A stretch of DNA of 38,269 nucleotides, from contig WTXI01000333.1 of NCBI GenBank assembly GCA_022376515.1, forward strand, positions 1-38,269. Direction: 5' to 3'. Position 1 is the first letter of the stretch. Each line of letters begins with the position of its first letter. Positions 20,533 to 31,240 of this stretch are shown piece by piece. Both the position numbers and the translations under genes were made by a program. The notes below the pieces were generated by a model. It was not told the origin of the DNA and searched no databases. It saw only the letters and a program-made list of their open reading frames with translations. This DNA comes from Lactifluus volemus. Its lineage: Eukaryota > Basidiomycota > Agaricomycetes > Russulales > Russulaceae.

Positions 20533-20555
20533 AACCCGTTATTGGGCGCATAGTG
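20533..20555 (-). repeat. Right terminal inverted repeat of the Plavaka element
   Basis: Inverse of the left end with one mismatch in 23. The terminal TAGTG is directly followed by CGC, the copy of the target duplication. Confidence 0.9.
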
Positions 20556-21552
20556 CGCGCAGGAACTATGATTGCAAAGAAAAGGTTATGTCAAAACGTA
20601 TGTGTACTTAGGAATCAAACCCACAGCAGAAGTTTGTTGCTTTGTATCAATATTTACCTGCTAAGTTATCGCAATGTTATCGGACCGCAAAGTGAGCTCA
20701 GATTTGACCGTAGATTGCGTTCGTCGGATATCATATGTGGTGATCATTGCAGTGTTCAGCCTCAGACTTGAGAGTGCAGATCATGTTAGATCTATACAAA
20801 GATACCCCCAAAAGACGAGGTTTACACGTGAACAGCGCCGAATACCCCATCAAGTGTTTAGTACCGTTTTAGGTCCATTTGGGAACAAAGTCCTAAGCGC
20901 CTATAGATACCATGCTGGTCATGCTGGCTATGAGATGGGCTGGATGGCTTTGAGTTATCGCAGAAAGGTTGATGCCCACACCGTGACAGCATGACAGCGC
21001 CCACCTACAAGCCGTTCTCAGGCTTCACGTCGTTCACGAAGTGCGAGTCGGTCTATGATTCACTGCATCATGTTCAGTTTGACGGGCCAGCTTGTGTGAC
21101 ACACTTCGAGTCTCCAGTTAGCCTCACTGGAGCATCCAGCCGCCACGCTCATGCACGCAGGGCTAGCGCAAGTGTCGCAAGTGTAATGTTGACATCCAGA
21201 TACCAAAAACCCCGCGCCTCTCACAGACCCTGAAACGACCGCACCTCCCCGCCCGTCTTCACCCGTTGACAACTCAGCTTACGGTTATACTTCCCTCATA
21301 ATCCTCCCGGAGAATAGTGGCGATAGGATGCACAACCTATTTTCGACTACACGAGGGATTCGGCAATCATTAGATGTAATTTGTTCTCATCAATCAGGCA
21401 AGGCTCAACGTATATGGCAACCGTATAGAATTTCGTGTCGACCCACTCACGTTTGATACATCATAGAAGTCACTAATATACAAAGAAGCGCAGTTTCACG
21501 GGGTCGATAGTTCATGTGACTACATAATGGCAGTCCGAGGTGCCATCGTGAT
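20556..21552. other. Stretch without a recognised gene, 3' of Argonaute
   Basis: About 1 kb between the transposon and the Argonaute stop codon. Plus-strand frames near 20991-21300 (for example SFTKCESVYDSLHHVQFDG, and in another frame CRKCNVDIQIPKTPRLSQT) look mildly protein-like, but I could not join them into a model or assign a family. They may be the 3' part of whatever the transposon interrupted. Confidence 0.35.
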
Positions 21553-24500
21553 TCAGCAAAAGTACATGTGGTTCCTCATACTTTCGTGCGTCTGTTGGAA
21601 AGCCTGTCGAAACGCCTCCAACGTCACTGCCTCTGTGTTGTCGAGGTCTAGGTGGAGCTGGGGATCGAAGTGGCATCGTGCCCGAGAGCACGCGATCTCG
21701 GCGTCTAGGACAGAGTATCGTCAGTCGTAAACTATGAAGACAGCGAAGGAGGATCACAGTAGAGGGGCACGGGTATGGCGGCAGTGGTCGTCGCACGCGC
21801 GTTGATATGACAAAGTGCATATGTCAGAGATTGTATATCATCGGCCCTTGCGGACATCGGTCAGCTTTGACAACTACTTCGCTGAGAAAATGAGACAAAC
21901 GTGAAATTGTTGTCGTCGACAAGGACGTTGTAATGTGTTGGACGACTAGTGCCAAGCAGTCCTCCGTGACTTAGCAGGAAAAAGTCAAATCGAACTGGGT
22001 CGACAATGTCGGTATCGACAACCGTCCCCGCTGGGCAATTCCCGCTTCGGTCCCCATCACTTGCAGACTTTGGGAAGAAACGAACGCGATGCCGCTTGCC
22101 AACGACGATAAGGGTAATTTTAGGCTGAATACCCAGTTTTTCGCATGCACCTACAGCGAAGTTTTGGAATAACACAAGATATAGAGCAGGTGGGCATACT
22201 GCGTATGAGCGGAACCTCATTTTCGAGAACCGCAGCGAATTGTCCCTCTGACACGCCACCTAAAAGGAATGTTTGTGGCCAACATGGCGACAGCATTGAA
22301 CCACTAACCATGATAGAACAGAAGGCGCTTAGGAAACTGTCCCGTTGCGTCCCTATATTGTTTGAGCACGTACTGTTGTTGAGTCAGTTATCATGCTCTC
22401 CTGCGGGCAAGTAACAACGCACCATGCACATAGACTCCATCGCTTCGATGAGCTCCTTTCGAGATGTTTGCACTTCCATAGTCGAAACATATCGAACAGC
22501 ATTGTTGTCGATACTGCCAACGAGGGAGGCGAAGGAAGGGCGGTCAACTGACCCTGAGGCAGGGTGAACGACATGCGTGCCTGACCAACAAAGCGGTAAA
22601 TAGGACGCTACTCTACACTGAATTGACAGGATAAGACTTGCCCATGACTATGGTCGGGTTCTCAGGATCCGTGAGGAATGAAACATCCTGTGGTTCTAGG
22701 ATGGCGTTGACACCGCCAAGCTTTGCATTCAACCTAAATGGGGACTATATCAGAGTGCTGAGGGGAGCAACAAAGTACCTACTTGAGGGTCACGTTGGCA
22801 TAGTAGTGGGGGCTCCCAGAGATGCACTTTTGTGATTTCATGCATTGGGTGGCAATACCCACCTGCAGGCCAAGATTGGTGTCTCCCAAGCCAGAAATGT
22901 CAAACAACAATTACCGTGACATCACCGAAACTCACATACGAATATATATGTCAGAATCGCGTTCATAATAATACAGGTCAATATATACTCACTATTTGAC
23001 AGCAGCATAGATGCTGTTTCCTTCTTCCGGGAGGATGACTACTATCAGCATGGGAAGATGTCCAGAACGATGTCGACATTCATCACAAGCGGCTTGAAGT
23101 TGCTGCAAGACTATCAGGAAATTTCTGAAGGTTGGCGATAAGATGACAGACCTGGGAGATATGTCCCTGTCCCTGTTCCCACCTTGTGAGTGTCGGTTGG
23201 GAGTTGATGGTCATTCCTAGGAAGCCTAGTGAGGATGAAAGGCGCTAAGTATGTGTGAAGTGGCTGTACCAGTAGCTCCACAACTTTTGACGAAATTACT
23301 AGTCATTTGATCAGCAGCCACCTTGTCGAATCGTTGCTGTCCCTCATAAATGATAACAATCCAGTTTGGGACGGTAGATGGGGAATACATGTGCCTGTCA
23401 ATCCTTCGACAAGGTGTTAACGAATCGTGAAACTAGCCAGAGTGGGAAAACATACAAATTCCACGAACCATCCCGTGGTTTCTGGTATAAACACCTCGAA
23501 TCATTTTTCAATGAGAAAAAAAAAAGAAAAATCGCGTACAGCCGTAGGCTGTTTGGAAACCGGATGGTACTTCAAAGTTGGCGCATCGAGAACCCGGCCC
23601 TGAATTCCCAGGGGTTCATTTTCGACAACCATGCCAAACTCCTGGATATACGATGATCGTCCATATTCAAGCACCTGCGGGAAAATGGTCAGCAAGCAAG
23701 CTGAAAGGGCACGTGCGGACTGTGAACGTACAGAGTAACCATTGCGGATACTGGCTAAACGATCATTGGGATGTTGTTTGGAGAACTCAAGGAGGGCAGG
23801 TGTCATGTCCGGGGGTACCTGTCCTCGCACTATCTGACCAGGGGGGACGTCGCAGAGCTCAAGCGGGATCAAGGCGCCCGTTGAAAGCTGCAGAAAATGA
23901 GCTATCGGAGGACGGGGCTGCGGAGATGCACAAACCTCGACACAAATGACATCAGGGTACAGGAGTGGTCGATTCAACTTACCCCTGAAGTAGTTGGCTA
24001 CTGTCATTTGTGGACCATGCGAAACTTCGAACGCTAGGCTACTAGCTCCCTCGCTGCTCAGCTTCTTGACGACCCGCTGTCTCGGGATCTGGTGGCCTTG
24101 GTCAAGTTGACCGTGCGATGTCGTGACCTTTATACCCAGGATAAACCCTTGCAAACGGATTCTTTCCCATTCGGAAAGTTGGCTCGGCGAGAGAGCGTTG
24201 GGATTTCCTTGTCTGCCAAGGAATTCGAGGGCTAGGTCGATGAGTGGACCTGGTTTGTATGTGGCAGCCGTGGAAACGTCGACATTGATCAGCATGCGGC
24301 CAATAGCAGGTCGCACTGATTGAAAATAGCCACGCCATAAGACCATCCCACGGCCAATGTCCCTTTTCTCTGTATCTGTGAAGAATGAACGATCACTGTA
24401 TGACCACTTCATCTTTGGATCCATGCGAATCGCTACATTCAGTACCTGTCCAGGGACGTGGTTAAAGATGCAACCGCAAACAGAAACTAGACTGCGCGTA

Positions 24501-25259
24501 CTGTTATCGCCGTCAAAACACTGTTGTCATGGCTCTGCACGCCTTGTATGAAGCTTTGAAGGAGCCTGGAAGTTGATTGGACATAAGTTAACCCAGGGAA
24601 GGACGAATACACATACTCAGTGTTGATCGAAGCAACATGGGTCAAGGTAACTCGATACTCTACAGGCCCCATGGGGACCACAAACTAGGACACGGATGGT
24701 CGGTCAAATGGAACAACGATCTTGCAACCTGGAAGACTCACCTCGCGTGCACCCTCGAACGGGAGTTCGAACGTCGTGAACAAATTTCTACGGCCATCGT
24801 ACACTCCGGGTCTCGAAAAAAGTTCTGGTTCCGCTGCTTGTAGAGTGTTTAGGATTTCGAAATTTTCTGAGGCTGAACTTTTGCCCTCGGGGAGGATGAC
24901 TACGATAAGCAGTGATCAGCGGTATACAGTTGTGGGAAAATATCAGGCTTACCGACTATATCGTGGCAGAGAATTTGAGGGATCTATTCAATAGACGTCT
25001 TCGAGAAGAAAAAAGACATACCATCATAATGATAGATCGTCCCCTGGTTGGGCTTGATTCCGAACTCGAAGTGATTGGAGATTACTTTTATTAGCCTTCC
25101 GTCGTTCTCATTCCCGTGTGCTGGACGCTGGGCAACGGGGACAAGAGACGCGGCTCCGCGGCGACCTCCACCGCGATGGGGTGTACCGCTAACACTACCA
25201 CGCGGGCCACCATGCGTGCCACCATGGGTTTGTTCAACAGAAGCAGTTGTTGAGGACAT
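21553..25259 (-). CDS. AGO: Argonaute with degenerate slicer site
   Basis: Small-RNA-binding core protein of RNA silencing, about 900 residues in many exons. Exon 1 (25259-25022) has a Gly/Arg-rich start (RGGGRR-like) and reads [20 protein letters not shown]. Next come the N-domain ([20 protein letters not shown]), linker 1 ([20 protein letters not shown]), PAZ ([15 protein letters not shown]), linker 2 ([13 protein letters not shown]), MID ([19 protein letters not shown]) and PIWI ([58 protein letters not shown]). The C-terminus ends MRNHMYFC. All junctions I traced keep frame; one intron uses a GC donor (22641). Catalytic positions: canonical GADVTHP reads GTHVVHP (Asp to His, codon 22575-22573); the Glu finger is kept (RKELIEAM); FYRDGVSEG reads FYHGGVSEG (Asp to Gly, split codon 22309/22259); the last His/Asp is Glu in YYAEIACSR (21699-21697). 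Fold intact, target cleavage probably lost. Confidence 0.92.
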
Positions 25260-25345
25260 GGTATGATAGATATTCGAAAACGATAGAGAAGATGAGAGAG
25301 AAGATGGGAAAGCAAGAGGTGGAGAGCCTTCGACGCAAAGACCAG

Positions 25346-25354
25346 CTTTTTATA
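25346..25354 (-). promoter_or_regulatory. TATA box of the Argonaute gene
   Basis: Minus-strand TATAAAAAG lies about 87 bp upstream of the Argonaute ATG (25259). Spacing and sequence fit a core promoter element; no experimental support. Confidence 0.55.
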
Positions 25355-26703
25355 CCATCTCGTCCCAGGAACAAGGGTGTTGCTGCGGCATCTATCCAGA
25401 GAGAGCGGTCTGCGCCATTCTAGCATACAAGACTCTTTCAGGTCATCGGTGGGAATCGCTTCCAATTGAAGACGTGAGGCATGTAACTGAGATCAGCTGG
25501 ATCAGGAAAGCCACTCGATTGTGTATGTTCACTGCAGGTTCTCTTTAGTTGAGCAATCACTTGAATATTCGGGGGTCATCCATACGCGCAACTGAATGAG
25601 CGAACGAGGGACTCGGAGTGGTTGACTCTCTACAGACATATCACGTGATCGCGAGTTTTCGCTCGCGCGGGCCGCGGCATCAGCTGGTCAAGCGGTCAAG
25701 CTAGTCAAATCAAGTCAAGCCACTCCTCATACGGAGCACAGCAACGCCTGCGACTGATCTTCTTTTCACTTCCTCCCACCATGCTGAATTAGTGTGTACC
25801 AAAAAAAAATTGAACACGATCTTGTCGTCATAACTTGACCGGATTGTTTCTCGTCTCACCCGGACGTCCAGACTCCGAGTCTGTATCATTCATAGCCACA
25901 ACTTCTTCGTGGGTGTAACTATCGTCTTACAAGATACCCTTGGCGATGTTATCGAGCACTAACACCGTATGCTGCTGCCTGCAATAGCTGTATTACCACG
26001 TCTCAGTGATCTCAGTGAGACGGCCGGGCGTGTCATTCCTACGGAGGCTCGCTGTCCTCGCGAGGGGTGCTTGCGCAGTAGCGGCGTAGTGCTGCGGTGG
26101 CGAAGTGGATGGCCTCGACTCGGTATTTTCCATGTCATCTCCACACAGGTAGCAAAAAAAGTTGATTCGTCATCAATTCTCGGCCCAGGTGACAAAGTAC
26201 ACCATCGTAAATTTTTGACTATTTCACTCACAGACATTATCTGAGTTAGGAGCATTGGCAGAATGAAAATTTTTTGGCTTCGCGAACGGCGTAGTCCGTA
26301 GTGCCCACTCATGTCATCCGAGGCCGTGGCACTTGTTGAATGTGTTCCATTTCTGGGGTCTAACGTCGCCGCGCTGAAAATGATGGGCTCTACAATGATG
26401 GGTTACAGATTATGTTGGCGGCCGAAAATTGCTTCTACTTAGTTTCCTGGTTTGAATCCATGATCTGATCTGAACAGTGGTGACTCGGATCGAAATATGT
26501 GGTTAGCTGGAAACAAATTCGCATTACAGGGATCAGATAATCACCGATCAAAGAGGGGATCGGAAGCGAGGTGATGCACATAGTGACAGGACAAAAGGAC
26601 AGCTGCGCATCAAGATACGTATAGCAACTCGAACATTAACGATGCCATCTGGACGTGATGAATAAAACGTAGTTTGCCGTCGCGTTATTAATGATCATGA
26701 CGC
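25355..26703. other. Gene-free stretch upstream of Argonaute
   Basis: About 1.3 kb between the Argonaute core promoter and the stop codon of the PalI-family gene. Contains A-runs at 25800-25810 and 26153-26161 and no reading frame with recognisable features. It should hold the Argonaute upstream control region and the terminator of the PalI-family gene. Confidence 0.5.
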
Positions 26704-27663
26704 TCAGCGACGACGGAAGTGGGAAAAGAATCCGGGCTTCTCTGTGGTATTATAGTCAATCGCACGGGACATGCGTGAGTGACGACGCTGCCCGAGGCAC
26801 ACTGTACACCCGGCCAGAAGAAGCAGAATCAACGAAGCCAGCACGATCCAGAGCCCTGTCAAACCTACATGTTAACTATATCGATGGGAGACGAAAGTAT
26901 ACCCATACCTGGAGCGGCGACGGAACGTACCTGTACACCATCGAGGTCACGAACCTTGTTGTGCACGATGGTGTATAGGGCAATGTCGATCGCAAAAGCG
27001 ATAAGGGTGAGGAGAGCCGCAACGAAAGATATGAGCGATGCAAGGAGGTTCAAGGTGAAATGTGACGAGCAAGAAAATAAGAGGGCGATGAAGGTCACCC
27101 CGGCGGCTGAGGATCCATCAGTGTTGGGATATCGGAAGGTCTTGGGACGAACAGGGACATACCAACTGGATGTACAGCTAGACCACGCGTAGAACCAGGC
27201 CCAATGGTGATGCTGTTCGAGGCGGACAAGAGTTGTACACGGTAACCGTATCCTGCGGAGGCGGGTTTTCAGTAGCTGGTAAGCGGTAATTGATCAAAGT
27301 AGCAGAACGTACCCGGATCAATGCAAGTACGGTGTCCAGTCTCGGCATCATAGATGCAGTACGCCCTGCCCCCGCATCAGCTTGAGCCGCTGAATGAGCC
27401 TTGATACTTTCTCACCAAATACCAAACTAACCAGACTTTTAAAAAAAAACAAATGAATAGCGGAAAGAAAGGAAAATACACACCCTGATTTCCTTTATTG
27501 ATTCTGTGTTTGTGGCGACATGTGGGGCGGTGCCGCTCGTGAAATGAACGCGTGCGATATCAACACCCGGTAAGCCAGGGAGGGAGACAGCGACTATAAG
27601 GGAGAGAATAAAGGCGCAGAAGAGGATGACAACGCCAGAGATGAAGAAGGAACGGGCAGCCAT
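26704..27663 (-). CDS. SUR7/PalI family four-TM membrane protein
   Basis: Predicted 224 residues from five exons: 27663-27482, 27365-27313, 27252-27163, 27106-26909, 26855-26704 (675 nt). TM1 is FFISGVVILFCAFILSLIVA. An extracellular loop has the paired-Cys signature AYCIYDAETGHRTCIDPGYG. TM2 is AGVTFIALLFSCSSHF, TM3 ASLISFVAALLTLIAFAIDI and TM4 WIVLASLILLLLAGCTVC, then a short basic tail ending SHFRRR. The order (signal-like TM1, Cys loop, LAVHPVAAG, TM2-4) is that of the PalI/RIM9 and SUR7 group, plasma-membrane proteins of ambient-pH sensing or eisosome domains. Length is at the short end: it lacks the long cytoplasmic tail of classical PalI, so pH signalling is not certain. The donor of intron 1 (GTGTAT at 27481) was chosen for frame. 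Confidence 0.85.
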
Positions 27664-28112
27664 CGATGTGGTGGATAACGGTTAGTCTCGAACGACATCG
27701 CTAGCCGATCCACGACAAGTTATATCTGGGGGCTTTTGATGGACTGTGGTGCTAGTGGCGCAAAACTGTGGGGCTTAGTCCAACACACTGAACCAACCTT
27801 ACGTCAGGTCCTGCTATACTCAATGGAGCAATGGAGTAATAGGTGGTGCGATTATTCTTACGAATAGAAAATGCCCCGTCCCTGCCGATATCACCATCGT
27901 GGTACTTCACCCGTCTACACTTTCATCCTAATCCCACTTACGCCAACGGCCAGCAGGCCATGATATTGTCAGATTTGTTTATATTGTTACATGAAAGAGT
28001 ACCGAATAAAAGCTAACCAAGAAACGCGGGACAGTACACAAGACCAACAGAGAGCCTCAAACCAGACATTGCAAAGTCCAGAAACAGAAAAAAGCTATGT
28101 GTTTCATCGAAA
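27664..28112. other. Intergenic stretch between two minus-strand genes
   Basis: Holds the promoter of the PalI-family gene (27664 onward) and the 3' flank of the gene ending at 28113. No gene and no clear TATA box seen. Confidence 0.5.
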
Positions 28113-29123
28113 TTATATCCAGCGTGGCCAAGGGTCCCCAGAAGTGGAAAGAATAGTTGGGTAAGATAATGACTTGAGGCGTCTTCTTCTCTCTTGAAGA
28201 CGGGCTGCGAGCGCCATGCGGGTAGCGTCGTCGAGCTCATATGCGCCGGCCTTGGCGCGAGCGGCGGGAGGCCGTCCAAATGTACCGTCCGGGCTGAGTA
28301 AATCTTCATCTAGAGGGACAGGCTGTGGCAAGTCCCCGACCAGATGCTCACTCGACGGTAGGGAAAGGATGATGAGGGGTACAGGAGTATCGGTCTTCAA
28401 ATCGGTGTCGTCTGTAGAGTGTAAAATATAGGGTATATCGATCGTAATGTGCTCAGGTATGTCCGGTTTGGGCTCGTCTACGTCTACCACTGGGTCTGTG
28501 AGATCGAAAGGGTGTGAATGGCCCGGGGGGTCGGTATTCTCCTTGGCACTAGAACCAAGAAGACGTTGACGCAAGCGTGCGAACATATTGAAAACTCGTG
28601 TATTGCATAGTCGGCGTCGGGTGGCATCGTGACAAGGACGTGAATCATTGCCAGTGGACGACGTCAGAGGTGGTGAAACAGAGGACGATTGCTGGATGGA
28701 TGCGGCGGATGTCGAGGCGGTAGAACCGATAGTTGCCCTTTCCCAAGAAGGAGGTCGTTCGAGACCGCGGCAACTAAAATTCATAGGCCGGCGGAGGGTG
28801 GATGTAGCCCCGAGCTTATCGGGGACGATAGCGAGAGGACCAGAAGCAACGAGAGTAGATTGGGCGATAAGGGCGGAGACAGTAGGGAAAACGGTGCGCT
28901 GGCATGCACCCTCAGCGAGATCCGGCAGACTAAAGATTGGGAGGATAGCATTGCCACGGGTTGCACGGCGACGATTAATGATAAAGTGATAGGCTAAGAA
29001 TGACCCAAGTAGGAAAAAGAGGGTCAACGAAAGGGGCAAGATAACACATTCCAGATTGACAGTATGATGCTGGCGATGAGCCAAGAGAGATTGCGAGTCG
29101 ACAGGAGACTGAGCAGGGGGCAT
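28113..29123 (-). CDS. Single-TM protein of unknown function with FSCRG motif
   Basis: Uninterrupted frame of 336 codons. A short Ser/Gln/His-rich N-terminus precedes one TM segment, VILPLSLTLFFLLGSFLAYH (about residues 27-47), and a basic stop-transfer INRRRATRG. The rest is Ser/Pro/Asp-rich and probably disordered, with PMNFSCRGLERPPSW about 70 residues after the TM, then RVFNMFARLRQRLLG, an acidic stretch, and a basic helix ALAARLQERRRRLKSL near the end. I do not recognise a family. The plus-strand gene at 30482, read divergently, has the same layout and also FSCRG. Confidence 0.6.
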   Translation of the reverse strand: MPPAQSPVDSQSLLAHRQHHTVNLECVILPLSLTLFFLLGSFLAYHFIINRRRATRGNAILPIFSLPDLAEGACQRTVFPTVSALIAQSTLVASGPLAIVPDKLGATSTLRRPMNFSCRGLERPPSWERATIGSTASTSAASIQQSSSVSPPLTSSTGNDSRPCHDATRRRLCNTRVFNMFARLRQRLLGSSAKENTDPPGHSHPFDLTDPVVDVDEPKPDIPEHITIDIPYILHSTDDTDLKTDTPVPLIILSLPSSEHLVGDLPQPVPLDEDLLSPDGTFGRPPAARAKAGAYELDDATRMALAARLQERRRRLKSLSYPTILSTSGDPWPRWI

Positions 29124-30481
29124 ACTTGTGACTTTGATAACTCGGCGGATAGTACTGAGTGGCTAGTCTTCGGGTGCTGGATGCAAGTGCAGGAGCAGGG
29201 TTTCGAGCGAGAGCGGAAAGGTCATAGCTCGGAAGCTTGGAAAACTGACACGAGTCCAGACGAGTAGGCACGATTGCGATCCTACTGGCACGTGTCAGCA
29301 GCATTTAGCCAACTTTGAAAACACGGAATGGCAGACGGAAAGGAAACGCATGCGTGCATGCAATCGACAAAGCGCTCCAATAAACGATTTTGTACAGACA
29401 CAGACCTAGTGCGTGTGCGCGTCAGTCATGCCAATCACTTGAGAGAAGGCTGTCAAATTAAGGATACTCCACTTCGATGGCTACTCGGCAATAAGTGAAT
29501 TCGACGGAGAGTTGAGCGCTAGGCCTGGCCGCTGAGATTGAGATTGACAGCCCGGTTTACATTGTGGCCGGTCGGCGTTGCCGGTCAGCCAGCCCGATGA
29601 CAGGCCCGGTCAGATCCGGTAAATTTCAACTTGCCATCACAGCTTCGAGCAACTTTGGCCTTTAACGTGCTGTCCATTCAACATCGGCATTGCGACTATG
29701 TGGTAGCTTTGTAACCGTGGCGCTGACTTGCATCAGATCGGCATGTTCCATGAAGAACATTGCCAACAGGTTGGCGTTTGGCCTCATCTTCAAAAAAGAG
29801 GTGCCATTGGCTTTGATGGCTATTCCAAGACATCAAGGGGCTTGTACTGGGTTCGTTCGTTATTGTATGGCCGGTGGAGACGAGACTTATCTTCACACCG
29901 CTTTTACAGTGCTTTTACCTGATGTACGGTTTCCCTTCTAGATGGTCATGGCCCGCCGAGGGTTTACTACCGTGGCCACAGCCTGGCCTCTTGAATAGGC
30001 CAGGCTGTGGAGAGTTCTCAAGTTACGGATCCAGCCGAATGCCTTTCATGTGGGATTTTCTGCTATTACTTGTGGCTTGATTGGGAATTCAAAAACTTTC
30101 CGAACCTAGGCCTCTTTTGTTTGGTCTTGCTCAAGCTATGTGTGGTCGATTCCCGCGCTTCGGAACAATGCTCAACTTGTCATCGTGCCCCAAGTAGACT
30201 CGTGATTGATAATTCATCGATGCTTGTTCGGGTGTACATGTGGATGTCGGCTATCATGCATGATATTCCGGCCTTTGAATCTCCCGCAGTCACAAGCACC
30301 CGACGGCCACAAATCAGTGCTAGCCACACTTACACAGCCATGTATATCTGTGGGTGACTCGTCCCGCATGTCTCCACAACTTGTCAGTGTACATTACACC
30401 AGTTTTTTTACTTTGGTTTCACCGTGACTTGCTTCAGCTCCCCGGTTTAACAACAACTTCCACGCGCTATCCGACCTCCCA
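29124..30481. other. Divergent intergenic region with a perfect hairpin
   Basis: About 1.36 kb between two divergent single-TM protein genes. It includes repeated ccggtcag/gccggtc words at about 29567-29620 and the hairpin at 29976-30010. Plus-strand frames between 29690 and 30360 are short and lack motifs. Both promoters should be here. Confidence 0.5.
29976..30010. repeat. Perfect 13-bp inverted repeat with 9-nt loop
   Basis: CCACAGCCTGGCC (29976-29988), loop tcttgaata, GGCCAGGCTGTGG (29998-30010). The stem is perfect and 69% G+C, so it would fold in RNA or extrude in DNA. It lies in a non-coding region roughly 470 bp upstream of the gene at 30482. Function unknown: it could be a protein-binding palindrome, a non-coding RNA element or the relic of a foldback element. 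Confidence 0.7.
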
Positions 30482-31240
30482 ATGGTTGGAGCAGCCTCTA
30501 GACCGCCATTCGTACTCTTATTCCTCGCCGGCATCCTTTCCACCGTGGCCTTTGCCGCCTTGACATTCATTTTCGTCTTTTCATGGCACTACTTTCGTGG
30601 TGGACACAAGGTCGAACCATCAGACAACGAATTCCCTTTACCCGCTCTTGAAGAAGGGAATACAGTGCCAGATGCACTCGATTTTTCTTGTCGCGGCCCC
30701 AGCAGGTTGGGTGGAATTTCCCCACTGTCAGCTGAGAGGGCTGGCGAGACCCCGAGACCTCAAAGTCAATTCCAGGCTCAACCACGAACGGAGAAGGGAT
30801 CGCAGGACGATATGCAGCACCCTCATCCAGATGCCTTACAAACCTTCGACTATATAGTCAATCCTGTGAGTCCAGAGCAATCTGAGCCAGCTGGGGACCA
30901 CACGGAACGCGCGGAGGGTATTTCTAATATCACCACTTTGGGCAATAATGGTGACGTGATTGTCCACCCTGAGCGATCGCGGCCATTGGTTTTCCCCACA
31001 CCACCAACGATGCCCCCTTTGTCACCAATTCCCCGCAGTAGATTCTCTATGTCCACAGTTTGGAGTCAAGAGAGTATGTGGCCGCGAGACAAGATGCCGG
31101 ATATTCCGGTGCCTTCTCTTGCACACATACCAGTCCAACGTTCATTCCGGTTTTCAAATATCATGACGCCGGGTTCTCCAATACGACATTCAACGCTTTC
31201 GTTTCCACGTAGTGTGGGGAAATCAGATTTTGAAGAGTAG
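30482..31240 (+). CDS. Single-TM protein of unknown function with FSCRG motif (second)
   Basis: Frame of 252 codons without a visible intron. Start MVGAASRPP, then TM segment FVLLFLAGILSTVAFAALTF, then HYFRGGHKVEP. The cytoplasmic or luminal part is Pro/Ser-rich, with ALDFSCRGPSRLGG about 35 residues after the TM and Arg/Ser-rich segments near the C-terminus (FSMSTVWSQ, RSFRFSNIMTPGSPIRHS), which look like phosphorylation-type low-complexity sequence. No known domain. Shared layout and FSCRG motif with 28113-29123 suggest a divergent pair of paralogues. Confidence 0.6.
   Translation: MVGAASRPPFVLLFLAGILSTVAFAALTFIFVFSWHYFRGGHKVEPSDNEFPLPALEEGNTVPDALDFSCRGPSRLGGISPLSAERAGETPRPQSQFQAQPRTEKGSQDDMQHPHPDALQTFDYIVNPVSPEQSEPAGDHTERAEGISNITTLGNNGDVIVHPERSRPLVFPTPPTMPPLSPIPRSRFSMSTVWSQESMWPRDKMPDIPVPSLAHIPVQRSFRFSNIMTPGSPIRHSTLSFPRSVGKSDFEE

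Larger units (their letters stand above)
15089..20555 (+). mobile_element. Plavaka-type (CACTA-like) DNA transposon, apparently intact
   Basis: A 5467-bp element bounded by CACTATGCGCCCAA at 15089 and its inverse at 20555. The flanking trinucleotide CGC is duplicated (15086-15088 and 20556-20558), the 3-bp target duplication expected for CACTA-like elements. It carries an open five-exon transposase (plus strand, 16841-20193) and a divergent four-exon second gene (minus, 16669-15547) separated by about 170 bp. Between the genes and the ends are about 430 bp (left) and 340 bp (right) of subterminal motif clusters. Open frames, matched ends and a perfect target duplication suggest a recent and possibly active insertion. 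Confidence 0.9.

Noticed and set aside
23378..23949. Plus-strand frames opposite the Argonaute PAZ exons
   Set aside because: They are antisense shadows of well-supported minus-strand exons.
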